From Actinacidiphila yanglinensis (GTDB lineage: Bacteria > Actinomycetota > Actinomycetes > Streptomycetales > Streptomycetaceae), in contig NZ_FNVU01000013.1 in the NCBI RefSeq assembly GCF_900107965.1, forward strand, positions 166,713-230,712: a stretch of 64,000 nucleotides of DNA, in the 5' to 3' direction. This document shows positions 1 to 9,237 of this stretch, in pieces. Both the position numbers and the translations under genes were made by a program. The notes under the pieces are model-generated. The model saw nothing but the letters and a program-made list of their open reading frames with translations, had not been told where the DNA came from and searched no databases. Each line of letters begins with the position of its first letter. The stretch's first letter is position 1.

Positions 1-1
1 C

Positions 2-478
2 GGCCTGGACCTGACGGTCGCGGCGGACCTGCGGCAGGTGACCACCAAGGGCACCATGAGCGGCGGCACCGCCACGGCCACCCTCTCCTACGACGAGCTG
101 GGAAAGCGGCTGAACCGGAACGGGGCCGGGCTGCGGCCGGAGTCCGACGGGCACGGCGGCCTGGTGCTCACCGGCACCCTCGTCGGCATCCCGCTGCCCG
201 TCACCGTCCACACCGGCATCACCACCGACACCGACAGCATCACCATCACACCCACCGACGTCGACGTCCTCGGCCGGACCATACCCGTGCCGCAGATGAC
301 CAGCGGCAAGAGTGGCTCGGCGCTCGCCGACAAGCTCGCCCCACGGACCGTCAAAGCGCCCGACCTCCCCGCGGGGGTGCGCCTCACCGGCGCCCGCACC
401 GGCGCCGACGGCCTCGGCCTGACCCTCGCGCTGCCCGCGAGCGTCTCCGCCGGCGGCGGGGGCGGTTGCGCCGGGTAA
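2..478 (+). CDS. LmeA-like (DUF2993) phospholipid-binding protein, 5' truncated by window edge
   Basis: The reading frame is open back to base 2, so only the C-terminal 158 residues are present. Alternating beta-rich text with GTLVGIPLPVTVHTGI and ITPTDVDVLGR resembles the DUF2993/LmeA family of actinobacterial exported lipid-binding proteins (family knowledge: periplasmic or membrane-associated, linked to lipomannan elongation in mycobacteria). The Gly-rich C-terminus ending GGGGGCAG is low complexity. The signal peptide would lie outside the window. The family call rests on general resemblance. Confidence 0.7.
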   Translation, partial: GLDLTVAADLRQVTTKGTMSGGTATATLSYDELGKRLNRNGAGLRPESDGHGGLVLTGTLVGIPLPVTVHTGITTDTDSITITPTDVDVLGRTIPVPQMTSGKSGSALADKLAPRTVKAPDLPAGVRLTGARTGADGLGLTLALPASVSAGGGGGCAG

Positions 479-582
479 CGACGCAGACACGTCGCTCGAC
501 CGCCCGATCACGGCTCTCTAGGATGGCGACGAGCCTCCGGTGGCGACCGCGGGCCGCCGCCGCGCAAGGAACGAGCCACGCC

Positions 583-1410
583 ATGAGGGGCCCTATGCCA
601 TCCGGGGACGCGTCGTCGAGCACCAGGATCGACGTGACGGTGCCGAGCGTGGCCCGGATGTACGACTACCTGCTGGACGGCAAGGACAACTACCCGGCCG
701 ACCGCACCGCCACCGACCAGCTGCTGGAGCAGGTGCCGAGCATGAAGGTGCTCGCGCTGAACAACCGTCACTTCCTGCGCCGGGTGGTGCGGGTGCTCGC
801 CGAGGACTACGGCATCCGGCAGTTCGTCGACCACGGCTCCGGGTTCCCGACCCAGGACAACGTGCACGAGATCGCCCAGCGCGTCCACCCCGACGCCCGC
901 GTGGTCTACGCCGACAACGACCCGCTGGTGCTGGCCCACGGCCGGGTGCTGCTGGAGCAGAACGACAACACCGCGGTGATCCAGGCCGACTTCCGGGACA
1001 CCGCGAGCGTCTGGGACAGCCCCGAGGTGGCCCGGCTGATCGACCCGGGCGAGCCGGTCGCCGCCCTGTTCGTGTCGGTGCTGCACTGCGTGAAGGCCGG
1101 CGACGACCCGGCGGGCGTCGTGCACCGCGTCCGCGACCGGCTGCCGGCCGGAAGCTGCCTGGTGGTCTGCCAGCTGGTCAGCGAGGACGCCGAAGTGCGG
1201 CGCGGCGTCACGGAGTTCATGGACTGCTCCACCGGCGGGCAGTGGGGCGAGGTGCGCCGGGAGAGCGATCTGCTGGAGTACCTGGACGGCACCGAGATCC
1301 TGCCGCCCGGCCTGGTCGAGGTCTCCACCTGGCGCGCGGACAGCGACCTCGCACCGCTCCAACCCAGCTTCGAGTGGATCGAGTTCGGCGGGGTCGGCCG
1401 GATCGGCTGA
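583..1410 (+). CDS. SAM-dependent methyltransferase of the DUF574 family
   Basis: A protein of 275 residues. After a short Ser-rich leader the family hallmark VARMYDYLLDGKDNY (residues 23-37) is followed by the glycine-rich SAM-binding loop FVDHGSGFPTQDNVHE (81-96) and an acidic VVYADNDPLVL segment (107-117), as in the Streptomyces DUF574 Rossmann methyltransferases. The frame is open further upstream, but the ATG at 583 follows AAGGA at 566-570 and gives the usual family length; ATG 595 is an alternative. These proteins are abundant in Streptomyces and their substrates are mostly unknown. It stands alone, followed by a convergent regulator gene. Confidence 0.85.
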   Translation: MRGPMPSGDASSSTRIDVTVPSVARMYDYLLDGKDNYPADRTATDQLLEQVPSMKVLALNNRHFLRRVVRVLAEDYGIRQFVDHGSGFPTQDNVHEIAQRVHPDARVVYADNDPLVLAHGRVLLEQNDNTAVIQADFRDTASVWDSPEVARLIDPGEPVAALFVSVLHCVKAGDDPAGVVHRVRDRLPAGSCLVVCQLVSEDAEVRRGVTEFMDCSTGGQWGEVRRESDLLEYLDGTEILPPGLVEVSTWRADSDLAPLQPSFEWIEFGGVGRIG

Positions 1411-1453
1411 TGCGCACCGCCGACCGCTCGTCCGTGTCCGCGCCGCGGCCCGG

Positions 1454-2356
1454 TCACGTGTAGCGCCGCAGCGCCTCCTCCAGCAGCGTCCGGCTCTCCG
1501 CCGGGGTCGCCGCGACCGCGCTGAGCTCGTCCAGCGCCGCGCGGTAGCGGTCCAGGTCCTCCAGCCGGTCGAGGTACACCGCGCTGGTCATGTGCTCCAG
1601 GTACACGACGTCGGGAAGGAAGCCCTGCGCGAACCGCAGGTAGGTGACCGCGGCGCCCGGGGTCGCGGCGGCACTGGCCTCGTAGGAGGCGACCTGGAGG
1701 CGAACGCCCGGCTGCCGGAGGACCTCCAGCAGGTACCCGAGCTGGTCCCGCATCACCTGCGCGCCGCCTACCGGGCGGTACAGCACGCCCTCGTCGATCA
1801 TCACCCACAGCACCGGGGCGCCCGGCTCGCTCATCCGGCGCTGCCGCTCCAGCCGCAACTCCACCCGCTGGTCGACCTCTTCGGGCGGCGCCAGCCGGTG
1901 GCCGCTGAGCACGACGGCCCGCGCGTACGCGGGCGTCTGGAGCAGGCCGGGCACGAACTGGTTCTCGTAGGTGCGGATCACGTGCGCGTCGCGTTCCAGG
2001 CCGATGAGCTGCTGTAGCCAGTCCGGGACCACCTCGCCGTACTGCTGCCACCAGTCGGGGCGGGCGGAACGTTCCACCATCGACGCGATCTGGGCGCGTT
2101 CGCGCGGGTCGGCGCCGTAGAGGGTCAGCAGCTCGTCGACGTCGCGTACCTTGAGGTTGACGTGCGCCGTCTCCATCCGGCTGATCTTGGAGGCGTGCGC
2201 CCGGATGTGCCGGCCCGCGGCGACCGGGCTGATGCAGCGGCTCTCCCGCAGCGCCCGCAGATAGCTGCCCAGCACGCGGGCCATCGCCTTGGCGCCCATG
2301 TCCGGGCGCCGTTCGAGAAGCTGTATGGGCGGGACGAGCTGCGGCGCGGCTGGCAT
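1454..2356 (-). CDS. XRE-family helix-turn-helix regulator with DUF5753 C-terminal domain
   Basis: A protein of 300 residues. An N-terminal HTH_31/XRE domain (about residues 20-85, with LGSYLRALRESRCISP and IRAHASKISRMETAHV) is followed by a DUF5753 domain (about 105-295) with the typical WWQQYGEVVPDWLQQLIGLE and YENQFVPGLLQTPAYARAV motifs. This is the Streptomyces WhiJ/BldB-neighbourhood regulator type, usually paired with a small DUF397 protein, here encoded 113 bp upstream on the same strand. The start at 2356 gives the normal family length; ATG 2299 is a shorter option. Such pairs influence development and antibiotic production. Confidence 0.9.
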   Translation of the reverse strand: MPAAPQLVPPIQLLERRPDMGAKAMARVLGSYLRALRESRCISPVAAGRHIRAHASKISRMETAHVNLKVRDVDELLTLYGADPRERAQIASMVERSARPDWWQQYGEVVPDWLQQLIGLERDAHVIRTYENQFVPGLLQTPAYARAVVLSGHRLAPPEEVDQRVELRLERQRRMSEPGAPVLWVMIDEGVLYRPVGGAQVMRDQLGYLLEVLRQPGVRLQVASYEASAAATPGAAVTYLRFAQGFLPDVVYLEHMTSAVYLDRLEDLDRYRAALDELSAVAATPAESRTLLEEALRRYT

Positions 2357-2469
2357 ACGGGCTCCCAACTGGTACGGGACGGACCAGTATGGCACCCGGG
2401 GCGGCTTCTGGGCTGCCCGCCGGAGGACACCGGCGGGCAGCTCCGCTCCGCACGGCCGCCGAGCCGGCG

Positions 2470-2706
2470 TCAGCCGGTGTAACCGTCGAAGTCGCCGTCC
2501 TTGGCGCCCTGGACGAACGCGGTGATCTCGGCGCGGGTGTAGACGAGCGCGGGCCCGTCCGGATGGCGGGAGTTGCGCACCGCCACCCCGCCGTCCGGCA
2601 GCGCGGCCACCTCCACACAGTTCCCGCTCTGGTTGCTGCGCCCGCTCTTGGTCCACCGCACCCCGGGGATCGAACTGGCCCGCACCCCGTTCTCGAACTG
2701 CTGCAT
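2470..2706 (-). CDS. DUF397 small protein, partner of the XRE regulator
   Basis: A protein of 78 residues with the canonical DUF397 pattern: WTKSGRSNQSGNCVEVAALP near the N-terminus, then VAVRNSRHPDGPALVYT and a C-terminal helix WXXF-like segment. The GAAGGAG ribosome site 10 nt before the ATG at 2706 supports the start. DUF397 proteins are encoded beside XRE/DUF5753 regulators in Streptomyces and are thought to act as their antagonists or partners in a toxin-antitoxin-like arrangement; which role applies here is inference. Confidence 0.9.
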   Translation of the reverse strand: MQQFENGVRASSIPGVRWTKSGRSNQSGNCVEVAALPDGGVAVRNSRHPDGPALVYTRAEITAFVQGAKDGDFDGYTG

Positions 2707-3048
2707 TCCGCATCGCTCCTTCGTGGGTAGGGGGGCGAGCGCAGGGTGACACTCGCGCACCGGGAGTCACGATAGTGAGCGAACTCCCCTGCGCGCAGCG
2801 GCTGGTGCAATTCCCGATGCAATTGCAAAGCCGGCTCGGAGTCGCGGTAGTGTCGGTCGGGCGCGGTACCGATCGGCGTGCACGCGGCGCCCCCGCTCAC
2901 GGTGCGGACTCGTGCCGGACCCGGGCGGTGCAGCTCAGTGGGCCGCAGTGCCCCGGTGGTCACCGGCCGGAACGTGTGCGGCAGTTGCACGACCGTACGG
3001 GGGTCGTACAACTGCCGCGCGCGACGGGTGCCGGCCGCGCCGCGTTCC
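2707..3048. promoter_or_regulatory. Upstream region of the DUF397/XRE pair, with repeated motifs
   Basis: This 342-bp stretch has no convincing gene. It holds a 14-bp near-repeat (GAGTCACGATAGTG at 2764 and GAGTCGCGGTAGTG at 2839) and, between the copies, TGCAATT at 2806 and the perfect palindrome TGCAATTGCA at 2818-2827. Placement upstream of the leftward regulator pair suggests autoregulatory operators. No clear -35/-10 pair was found. Confidence 0.4.
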
Positions 3049-5268
3049 TCAGTCCGCCCGGCGTACCTCGATCAGCAGTGCCTGGCCGGGGTTGAGCGTC
3101 GGCATCGGCAGCCCGGCCGTCGCCAGCACCGCGCCCGGCAGGGCGACCCAGCCCGCGAGCGCCCCGGTCAGCCAGGCCGGCCCGGAGCTCTGGTGCAGCG
3201 ACGGCAGGCCGAGGTCGGTGCGCACCCGCACCTCGTAGCGGCTGTCGGCGGCCAGGCCCGGCAGCGGCACCCGGCCGTACTGCCCCTCCGCGGAGGTCTC
3301 CGTGCGCGCCCAGCAGTACAGCGCCTGGGAGCCGTCGCGGGCGACCACGCCGTGCAGCAGCCGCGCGTCCGCGTCCGGGTCACCGGGGGCGGCCAGGTCG
3401 GCGCGGACCGTGCGGCCGCCGTGCAGCAGCGGCCGCAGCTCGCGGTACATCGCGGTCCACGCGGTGATCGTGGCCAGTTCCTCCGGGCTGCAGGCGGTGA
3501 GGTCCTGCTCGATGCCCGCGTGCCCGAACAGCGCGGTGGCCAGCCGGAAGGTGTCCGCGGTGAGCCGGCCCGTGGTGTGGGCGGGCGACGGCCCGAAGTG
3601 CGCGCCGACCAGTTCGGGCGGCAGCAGCTGCCCGGTCCAGCGCTGGATCGCCTGCCGCTCCACCGGGTCGTTGCAGTCCGACGCCCACACCCGGTCGGTA
3701 CGGGCGAGGATGCCGAGGTCGACCCGGCCGCCGCCGCTGGCGCAGCTCTCGATCTCCAGCCCGGGGTGGCGCTCCTTGAGCGTGTCCAGCAGCCGGTACA
3801 GCGCCTCCACCTGGCCGTGCGAGACCGGGCGGTCCGCGCTGCCGTGCACCGCCTCGTGCAGCTCCCGGTTGTGGTCCCACTTCAGGTACGCGATGGGGTA
3901 GTCCGTCACCAGCGCGTCCAGACTCCGCAGCAGGTACGCCCACGCGTCGGGGTGGGTGAGGTCCAGCGCGTACTGGTTGCGCGCGGTCGGGCCGAGGCCG
4001 GACGCCGGGCCGAGCACCCAGTCGGGGTGCGCGCGGGCCAGGTCGGAGTCGAGGTTGACCATCTCCGGCTCGACCCACAGCCCGAACTCCATGCCGAGCG
4101 CCCGCACATGCTCGGCGAGCGGGGTCAGCCCCTGCGGCCACACCACCGGGTCCACGCTCCAGTCGCCCAGGCCGGCGTTGTCGGCGCGGCGTCCGGCGAA
4201 CCAGCCGTCGTCCAGCACGAACCGCTCGACGCCGACCTCGGCGGCCTTGTCGGCCAGCCGCAGCAGCCGGTCCAGGTCGTGGTCGAAGTACACCGCCTCC
4301 CAGCTGTTGAGCAGCAGCGGGCGCGGGGTGGCCGGATGCTGCGGGCGGGCCCGCAGCAGGGTGTGGAAGCGGTCGGCGAGACCGTCGAGGCCCTCGGCGG
4401 ACCAGGCGAACCAGCTCACCGGGGTGCGGTAGGACTCGCCGGGTGCGAGCCGGATCTCGCCGGCGCGCAGCAGCTCGCCGCCGCCGAGGACCGCGGCGTG
4501 CACGCCCGCGCCCTCCGGCAGCTGCTCGGCGAGGTAGCGCTGGTCGCCGCTCCACCCGACGTGCACGCCCCACACCTCGCCCGAGCGGAACCCGAAGCCG
4601 GGGGTGCCGACGGTCAGCAGGTACGGCGAGTCGACGCCGGGCTTGCCGCGCCTGACCTCGCGGGAGTGCGTGCCGTGGCCCAGCGGGCGGCGCTGCGGGG
4701 TGCGTTCGCGGCTCCACTTGCCGGTGAAGTCGAGGATCTCGGTGGCCCGGCGCGGCAGCGGCAGCAGGGTGAGGGCCTGCGCGAGGTCGTACGGCGCCGG
4801 GTCGGCCGCGGTGCCGGTCGCGTCGGCGGCGCGGCGGGCGAGGTCGGCGTGGACGCCGAGCACGCCGGAGGGGTCCAGCCGGTAGGTGACGGTGACGTCG
4901 AGGCCGGCCCCGGCATCGGTCATCTCCAGGGTCAGCTCGCCGCCTCCGCCGGGGTCCTGGCGGTGCGCGACCGACGCGGTGGACAGCCGGGGGGCGCCGC
5001 TGCCGCCGCCGAGGTGGCCGTGGTGCGCGGGGGTGCCGGACCAGCCGTCGGCCTCGGTGGGCCACACCGTGAAGCGGCGCTGGAGCTCCAGTGCGTTGTT
5101 GAGCACCGCGGGCTCCGCGGTCAGGCTCAGCGCGGCCTGGTCCGCGGCGGTGAGGTCGCCGAGGTCGGCCCCCCAGTGCAGGACTCGGGGCACCGGCTCG
5201 GTGAGTTCCACGACGAAGCTGGTGCCGGCCGCGCGCAGGGCGACGGTCGAGACCGGGGAGCTGGACAT
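3049..5268 (-). CDS. GH36 alpha-galactosidase
   Basis: A protein of 739 residues, the normal length of bacterial GH36 alpha-galactosidases, which release terminal alpha-1,6-galactose from raffinose-type sugars and galactomannans. An N-terminal beta-supersandwich precedes the catalytic barrel with ERFVLDDGWFAGRR, the nucleophile Asp465 in YLKWDHNREL and the acid/base Asp531 in VWASDCNDP, plus the signature CASGGGRVDLG. No signal peptide, so it is probably cytoplasmic, unlike the secreted GH27 enzyme encoded just upstream on the same strand. A strong hairpin separates the two, so they are probably transcribed separately. Confidence 0.95.
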   Translation of the reverse strand: MSSSPVSTVALRAAGTSFVVELTEPVPRVLHWGADLGDLTAADQAALSLTAEPAVLNNALELQRRFTVWPTEADGWSGTPAHHGHLGGGSGAPRLSTASVAHRQDPGGGGELTLEMTDAGAGLDVTVTYRLDPSGVLGVHADLARRAADATGTAADPAPYDLAQALTLLPLPRRATEILDFTGKWSRERTPQRRPLGHGTHSREVRRGKPGVDSPYLLTVGTPGFGFRSGEVWGVHVGWSGDQRYLAEQLPEGAGVHAAVLGGGELLRAGEIRLAPGESYRTPVSWFAWSAEGLDGLADRFHTLLRARPQHPATPRPLLLNSWEAVYFDHDLDRLLRLADKAAEVGVERFVLDDGWFAGRRADNAGLGDWSVDPVVWPQGLTPLAEHVRALGMEFGLWVEPEMVNLDSDLARAHPDWVLGPASGLGPTARNQYALDLTHPDAWAYLLRSLDALVTDYPIAYLKWDHNRELHEAVHGSADRPVSHGQVEALYRLLDTLKERHPGLEIESCASGGGRVDLGILARTDRVWASDCNDPVERQAIQRWTGQLLPPELVGAHFGPSPAHTTGRLTADTFRLATALFGHAGIEQDLTACSPEELATITAWTAMYRELRPLLHGGRTVRADLAAPGDPDADARLLHGVVARDGSQALYCWARTETSAEGQYGRVPLPGLAADSRYEVRVRTDLGLPSLHQSSGPAWLTGALAGWVALPGAVLATAGLPMPTLNPGQALLIEVRRAD

Positions 5269-5310
5269 GCGGGGGTCCTTCCGGGAAACGGGTTCGGAGG
5301 CCGAACCGGC

Positions 5311-5342
5311 GCGATGGCCCGGCCGGGTGGCCGGGCCATCGC
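5311..5342 (-). terminator. Hairpin terminator after the GH27 gene
   Basis: A perfect 14-bp stem (GCGATGGCCCGGCC with its reverse complement) and a GGGT loop lie 78 bp beyond the GH27 stop and 42 bp before the GH36 start. Actinomycete terminators often lack a U-tract, as here. Confidence 0.75.
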
Positions 5343-5420
5343 CTGTTCGTATCAGATGCCGCTGGGAGCCGGCTGAGCCCGGTGGGCGATCAGCCGGCGG
5401 CCGTCATGGCCGGTCACGGC

Positions 5421-7571
5421 TCAGACGGTGATCCTGTCGATGTCGGAGGCGTAGTCGGTGGGGTTGCCGAAGCCGATGGTGTTGGCCCCCGCCTTGAGGT
5501 GGACCGGGACGGTCACCGACTGGGCGGCGCCCCAGTTGTTGTCGTTGCTCCCGGCCAGCGGCAGCTGGAAGGACGTGCCGTCCACGGTGATCACGATGGT
5601 GCGGCCGGAGGAGCCGTCCGCGTAGTCGAGCCGCATCAGGTAGGTGCCGTCGGCGGGCGCGGTGACGCCGTTGACGGTCAGCGTGTTGCCGGTGCCGCCG
5701 AGGTTGCCGACCTTCTTGCCGCCGGAGCAGCCCGCGCAGTCCGCGATGCTCGCGCCGCCCGAGAGGGTGTTGCCCGGCGCCTCGGCCTCGTACGCGACCG
5801 GTCCCGTCGCGGCCGGTGTGGTGACCGCGACCGCCTTGCTGGGCGCGGAGGTCCGGCCGTGCGCGTCGTGGGCGACGACGGTGAAGGAGTGCCCGGCGCC
5901 GGCGGTCAGGCCGGTGACGGTGGCGGTGGTGCCGCTGGTCGCGACGGCCTTGCGGCCGTCGGCGTAGACGGTGTAGCCGGTCGCGGTGACCTTGCCGGTG
6001 TTCACCGCGTCCCAGGCCAGCGAGACGCTGGACGCGGTGGAGGCGGTGCCGTGCACGGCCAGCGGGGTGCCCGGGGCGGCGGCGGTGCCCGCCGGGGTGA
6101 TGGTGAACAGCCGGGAGCCGTGCGAGGGCAGGTTTTCGGTGATCTTGCCGCCGGCGGAGCCGAGGTTCTTGTGGCTCCACAGGTCGCGCACCGACGCCTT
6201 GCCGGTGATGCCCAGGTCGGAGAAGTCGGCGGTGACGTTCGCCGCGTCCGAACCGAGGTTGAACAGCGCCACGGTGTAACTGCCGTCGGCGTTGCGGGCG
6301 TACCAGGTCTGCTGGTCGGTGGACTGGCTGACCGGCTTGGCCGGGTGGCCGGCCTGGTCGACCGCGATGACCTCGTCGTTGGTCAGCAGCGACAGGCCGT
6401 ACGAGTCGAGCTTGGTGAGGTCGTCGCCGGTGTAGAGCGGCGCGGACTCGATCGCCCACAGGGTCTCGTAGCTCTGCCGCTCGGTGTCGGTCAGGCCGTC
6501 CAGCGCGCCGTCACCGACGTCGAGGGAGTCGAGGTTGTTCCAGTGGCCGGGACCGGCGTCGGGGATCCACTGGACGACGTCGTTCCACCGCTGCTTGACC
6601 GAGTTGTTCCAGGTGGCGAGGGTGTCGCAGTAGCACTCGACGTCGGTGTCGACCCGCCAGCCGTTGGCGTTCGCCTTCCAGGTGGCCGCCTGGGTGTGGC
6701 TCAGCGACCACGACAGGGTGAGCTGGATCGGGCGGCCGGTGCGCTGCAGCGCGGCGTGCCAGGCCTGGACGTCGGGGATGTTGTCGTGGGCGGCGTCGCC
6801 CTGGCCCGAGCCCGGCCCGACACCGTCGATCTTGAGGAAGTCCACGCCCCACGAGGCGAGTTCCGAGGCGACGGAGTTGATGTACTGCTGCGCGCAGGGG
6901 GTGGAGAAGTCCATCTGGTAGGACACGTTGTCCCAGCCGCTGGTCTTGCGCAGGTCGGGGTAGACCAGGTCCTTGGTGGTGCAGCCCGGGGCCCCGTAGA
7001 CCGGTGTCTTCCCGTCGTTGTAGGCGTCGATGTAGAGGCCGACCGCCAGGTAGAGGCCGAACTTCAGCCCCTTCTTGTGCAGTTGGTCGCCCACGTACTT
7101 CATGCCGTGCGGGAACTTCGTCGCGTCGGGGATCGGGCGCCCGAAGCTGTCGGAGGTGTTGTGGCCGTCGGCGTCGACATTCCAGCCCGCGTCGACGTTG
7201 ACGTAGTCGTAGCCGTGCGACTTGAGCTTCGAGGCCACCACGTCGGCCTGCTGGAGGACGTGGCCCTCGGTCAGCCACGCTTCGCCGCCGTAGCCGGGGG
7301 CGTTGGTGGACTCCAGGCTCCAACTGCTCCAGCCCATGTACGGCTTGTCGGCGAGTACGGTCGCCGGCTTGCTGGTGGCGGATGCCTGCACGGAAGTCGA
7401 GGCGGAGGCGGTGGCGCTGTGCGCGGCCGCCGGTGCGGCCGAGGCCGCCGCGGGCACGGCGAGCGCGGCGGTGACCGCGCCGGCGGCAGTGGCGGCAAGA
7501 AGGGCGAGCATGCCGGTACGGCGCTGCCGCCCGGAACGCGGGTGTCGTAGGAGTCCTGCCGGACGGGCCAT
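5421..7571 (-). CDS. Secreted GH27 alpha-galactosidase with fibronectin III and CBM35-like domains
   Basis: A protein of 716 residues. A signal peptide (residues 1-45, Arg-rich then Ala-rich ending in ASAAPAAA) is followed by a GH27 barrel beginning YMGWSSWSLEST, with DYVNVDAGWN, the nucleophile Asp249 in FLKIDGVGPG and the acid/base region RVDTDVE (Asp308/Asp310). A linker and type III fibronectin domain (GTPLAVHGTASTASSVSLAW, about 490-575) lead to a C-terminal carbohydrate-binding module ending IDRITV. It probably acts outside the cell on galactosylated plant polysaccharides. The start at 7571 fits the signal peptide. It has a consensus-like promoter about 150 bp upstream and diverges from a ROK regulator. 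Confidence 0.93.
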   Translation of the reverse strand: MARPAGLLRHPRSGRQRRTGMLALLAATAAGAVTAALAVPAAASAAPAAAHSATASASTSVQASATSKPATVLADKPYMGWSSWSLESTNAPGYGGEAWLTEGHVLQQADVVASKLKSHGYDYVNVDAGWNVDADGHNTSDSFGRPIPDATKFPHGMKYVGDQLHKKGLKFGLYLAVGLYIDAYNDGKTPVYGAPGCTTKDLVYPDLRKTSGWDNVSYQMDFSTPCAQQYINSVASELASWGVDFLKIDGVGPGSGQGDAAHDNIPDVQAWHAALQRTGRPIQLTLSWSLSHTQAATWKANANGWRVDTDVECYCDTLATWNNSVKQRWNDVVQWIPDAGPGHWNNLDSLDVGDGALDGLTDTERQSYETLWAIESAPLYTGDDLTKLDSYGLSLLTNDEVIAVDQAGHPAKPVSQSTDQQTWYARNADGSYTVALFNLGSDAANVTADFSDLGITGKASVRDLWSHKNLGSAGGKITENLPSHGSRLFTITPAGTAAAPGTPLAVHGTASTASSVSLAWDAVNTGKVTATGYTVYADGRKAVATSGTTATVTGLTAGAGHSFTVVAHDAHGRTSAPSKAVAVTTPAATGPVAYEAEAPGNTLSGGASIADCAGCSGGKKVGNLGGTGNTLTVNGVTAPADGTYLMRLDYADGSSGRTIVITVDGTSFQLPLAGSNDNNWGAAQSVTVPVHLKAGANTIGFGNPTDYASDIDRITV

Positions 7572-8011
7572 GGGTTGTACTCCATCCCGGCTTCGCGGCG
7601 CGCGGGGTACGGCGGGCCCGGTCGGACCACGCCGAGTCGGCGCAGGTCGGCCGCCTGGAATCGGAGGGGTGTGCACCGCGGAAGGGGCAGGTCCCAGCCG
7701 CCCCGACCGCGGGATGCGCCGAATCTAGTCAGGGTTTCCTTCCACCGTCAACATATTCGACGAGGGAAGCGGCGGCGGACGCACGGAGGCGTTCGGCGGG
7801 CCGCCGCCTGCGGTTCCCGGTGGTTCCGAGCGCTCCTCCGGCTGTCCGACCGCTGTCCGACCGCTGCGTGCGCGCCATCTGACCGCCGTCCGACCGCCGG
7901 ACGCCCGTCACGGAACCGGCCACGCGCCCGCCGCCCGCGCCCCTGCTCGCCCCCCGGCCCGCCCGCTTCACAGCCACGGCGGGATCCGCCCGGAAGCTTT
8001 CTTCGTTTCCC
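7572..8011. other. Divergent intergenic region between GH27 and ROK genes
   Basis: No gene is supported in these 440 bp. They hold the promoter for the leftward GH27 gene (listed separately) and, at the right end, TTTCC-CAT-GGAAA (8006-8018), an inverted repeat overlapping the ROK start region that could be an operator. Confidence 0.5.
7722..7751 (-). promoter_or_regulatory. Sigma-70-type promoter for the GH27 gene
   Basis: Read on the minus strand, TTGACG (7751-7746) is followed after exactly 18 nt by TAGATT (7727-7722), close to the TTGACA/TAGRRT consensus of HrdB promoters. Transcription would start near 7715, leaving a leader of about 145 nt before the ATG at 7571. Confidence 0.65.
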
Positions 8012-9193
8012 ATGGAAATGTATCGTTTCGGTATGACGCTCGCCGATCAACCGCCCGCGGCGGCCCTGGTCTTCCAGACCCTCCTGGTCCAGGGCCCGTT
8101 GACCCGCGCCGAGGTCGGCCGCAGGACCGGCCTGTCGCCGGGCGCGGTCACCAAGGTGGCCAACCCGCTGCTGGCGGACGGCTGGATCGCCGAACTCGGC
8201 CGGCCCGCCGAGGCCGCCGAACGGGCCTCCGGCCGCCCGGCCGTACCGATCGCGGTCCGCGCCGAGCGGGCCCGCTTCGTCGGGGTGAAGGTCACCGGGG
8301 ACGAGCTGATCGGCGTGCTCGCCGACCTGACCGCGCGCCCGCTCGTCACCGGCCGGGCCGCGCTGCGCTCCCGCGACGTGGGCACCGTGGTCCTGGCCAT
8401 CGCCCGGCTCGTCGCCGGGCTGCGCGCCGACGCGGGCGCGGAGCGCGACGGCGACGTGCACAGCATCGGCGTCACCATCTCGGGGGACGTCGACGGGCAG
8501 ACCGGCATCGTGCAGTACTCCCCCTTCCTCGACTGGCGCCGGGTCCCCCTCGCCCGGCTGGTGGAGGACGCCACGGGCACCCCGACGGTGATCGAGAACG
8601 ACGTCCGCGCCCTCACCGTCGCCGAGCAGTGGTTCGGCGCGGGGGTCGGGCTGTCCTCCTTCGCGCTGGTCACCGTCGGCGCCGGGATCGGCTGCGGCAT
8701 CTCGATCGGCGGGCGCGTGGTGTCCGGCGCGCACGGGGTGTCAGGTGAGGTCGGGCACCTCCCGGTCGGCGGCACCGACCGGGTGTGCACCTGCGGCAAC
8801 ACCGGCTGCGTGGAGGCGCTCGCCTCCAGCCACGCGATCACCGAGCAGGCCCGGGAGGCGGCCGGCGACCCCGCTCTCACCATGGCCGGCGCGGCCCGCC
8901 TCGCTCACGGCGGCCACCGCGAGGTGCGCGCCGTCTTCACCCGGGCCGGCCACGCGATGGGCCTCGCCCTGGCCACGGTCGCCAACCTCATCGGCCCCGA
9001 GCGGATCATCATCTCGGGCGAGGGCGTCTCCTCCTACGACCTCTACGAGGACCAGATCCGCTCGACCTTCGCCACCCGGGCGTTCGGTGCGGCGGCCGAC
9101 TGCGACCTGCTGGTCCGCCCGCTGCCCTTCGAGGAGTGGGCGCGGGGCGGCGCGGCGGTGGCGGCGCAGCGGCTCTTCGCCCCACCGAAGTGA
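8012..9193 (+). CDS. ROK-family transcriptional regulator
   Basis: A protein of 393 residues. An N-terminal winged helix (about 15-65, LVQGPLTRAEVGRRTGLSPG) precedes a ROK sugar-kinase-like fold with GVTISGDVDGQTG, VENDVRALTVAE-type text (IENDVRALTVAEQWFG) and the ROK zinc motif CTCGNTGCVE (Cys259, Cys261, Cys266). ROK repressors of this type sense sugars. Its position next to two alpha-galactosidase genes suggests that it controls them (inference). Three in-frame ATGs (8012, 8018, 8033) lie close together and none has a good ribosome site; 8033 would free the nearby inverted repeat to act as operator. Confidence 0.92.
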   Translation: MEMYRFGMTLADQPPAAALVFQTLLVQGPLTRAEVGRRTGLSPGAVTKVANPLLADGWIAELGRPAEAAERASGRPAVPIAVRAERARFVGVKVTGDELIGVLADLTARPLVTGRAALRSRDVGTVVLAIARLVAGLRADAGAERDGDVHSIGVTISGDVDGQTGIVQYSPFLDWRRVPLARLVEDATGTPTVIENDVRALTVAEQWFGAGVGLSSFALVTVGAGIGCGISIGGRVVSGAHGVSGEVGHLPVGGTDRVCTCGNTGCVEALASSHAITEQAREAAGDPALTMAGAARLAHGGHREVRAVFTRAGHAMGLALATVANLIGPERIIISGEGVSSYDLYEDQIRSTFATRAFGAAADCDLLVRPLPFEEWARGGAAVAAQRLFAPPK

Positions 9194-9225
9194 CGGTCGC
9201 ACCGGAGGGGCCCCTGCCGGTCCGC

Positions 9226-9231
9226 TACGAT
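9226..9231 (+). promoter_or_regulatory. -10 element for a leaderless transcript
   Basis: TACGAT (TANNNT consensus) ends 6 nt before the ATG at 9238, placing the expected transcription start on the A of that ATG, the geometry of leaderless actinobacterial transcripts. No good -35 is visible. Confidence 0.5.
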
Positions 9232-9237
9232 CACGGC

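Noticed and set aside
906..3011. Long open frame opposite and across the methyltransferase and XRE genes
   Set aside because: High-GC sequence gives long antisense frames; its composition is Arg/Pro/Ala-rich, has no domain and overlaps three well-supported genes.
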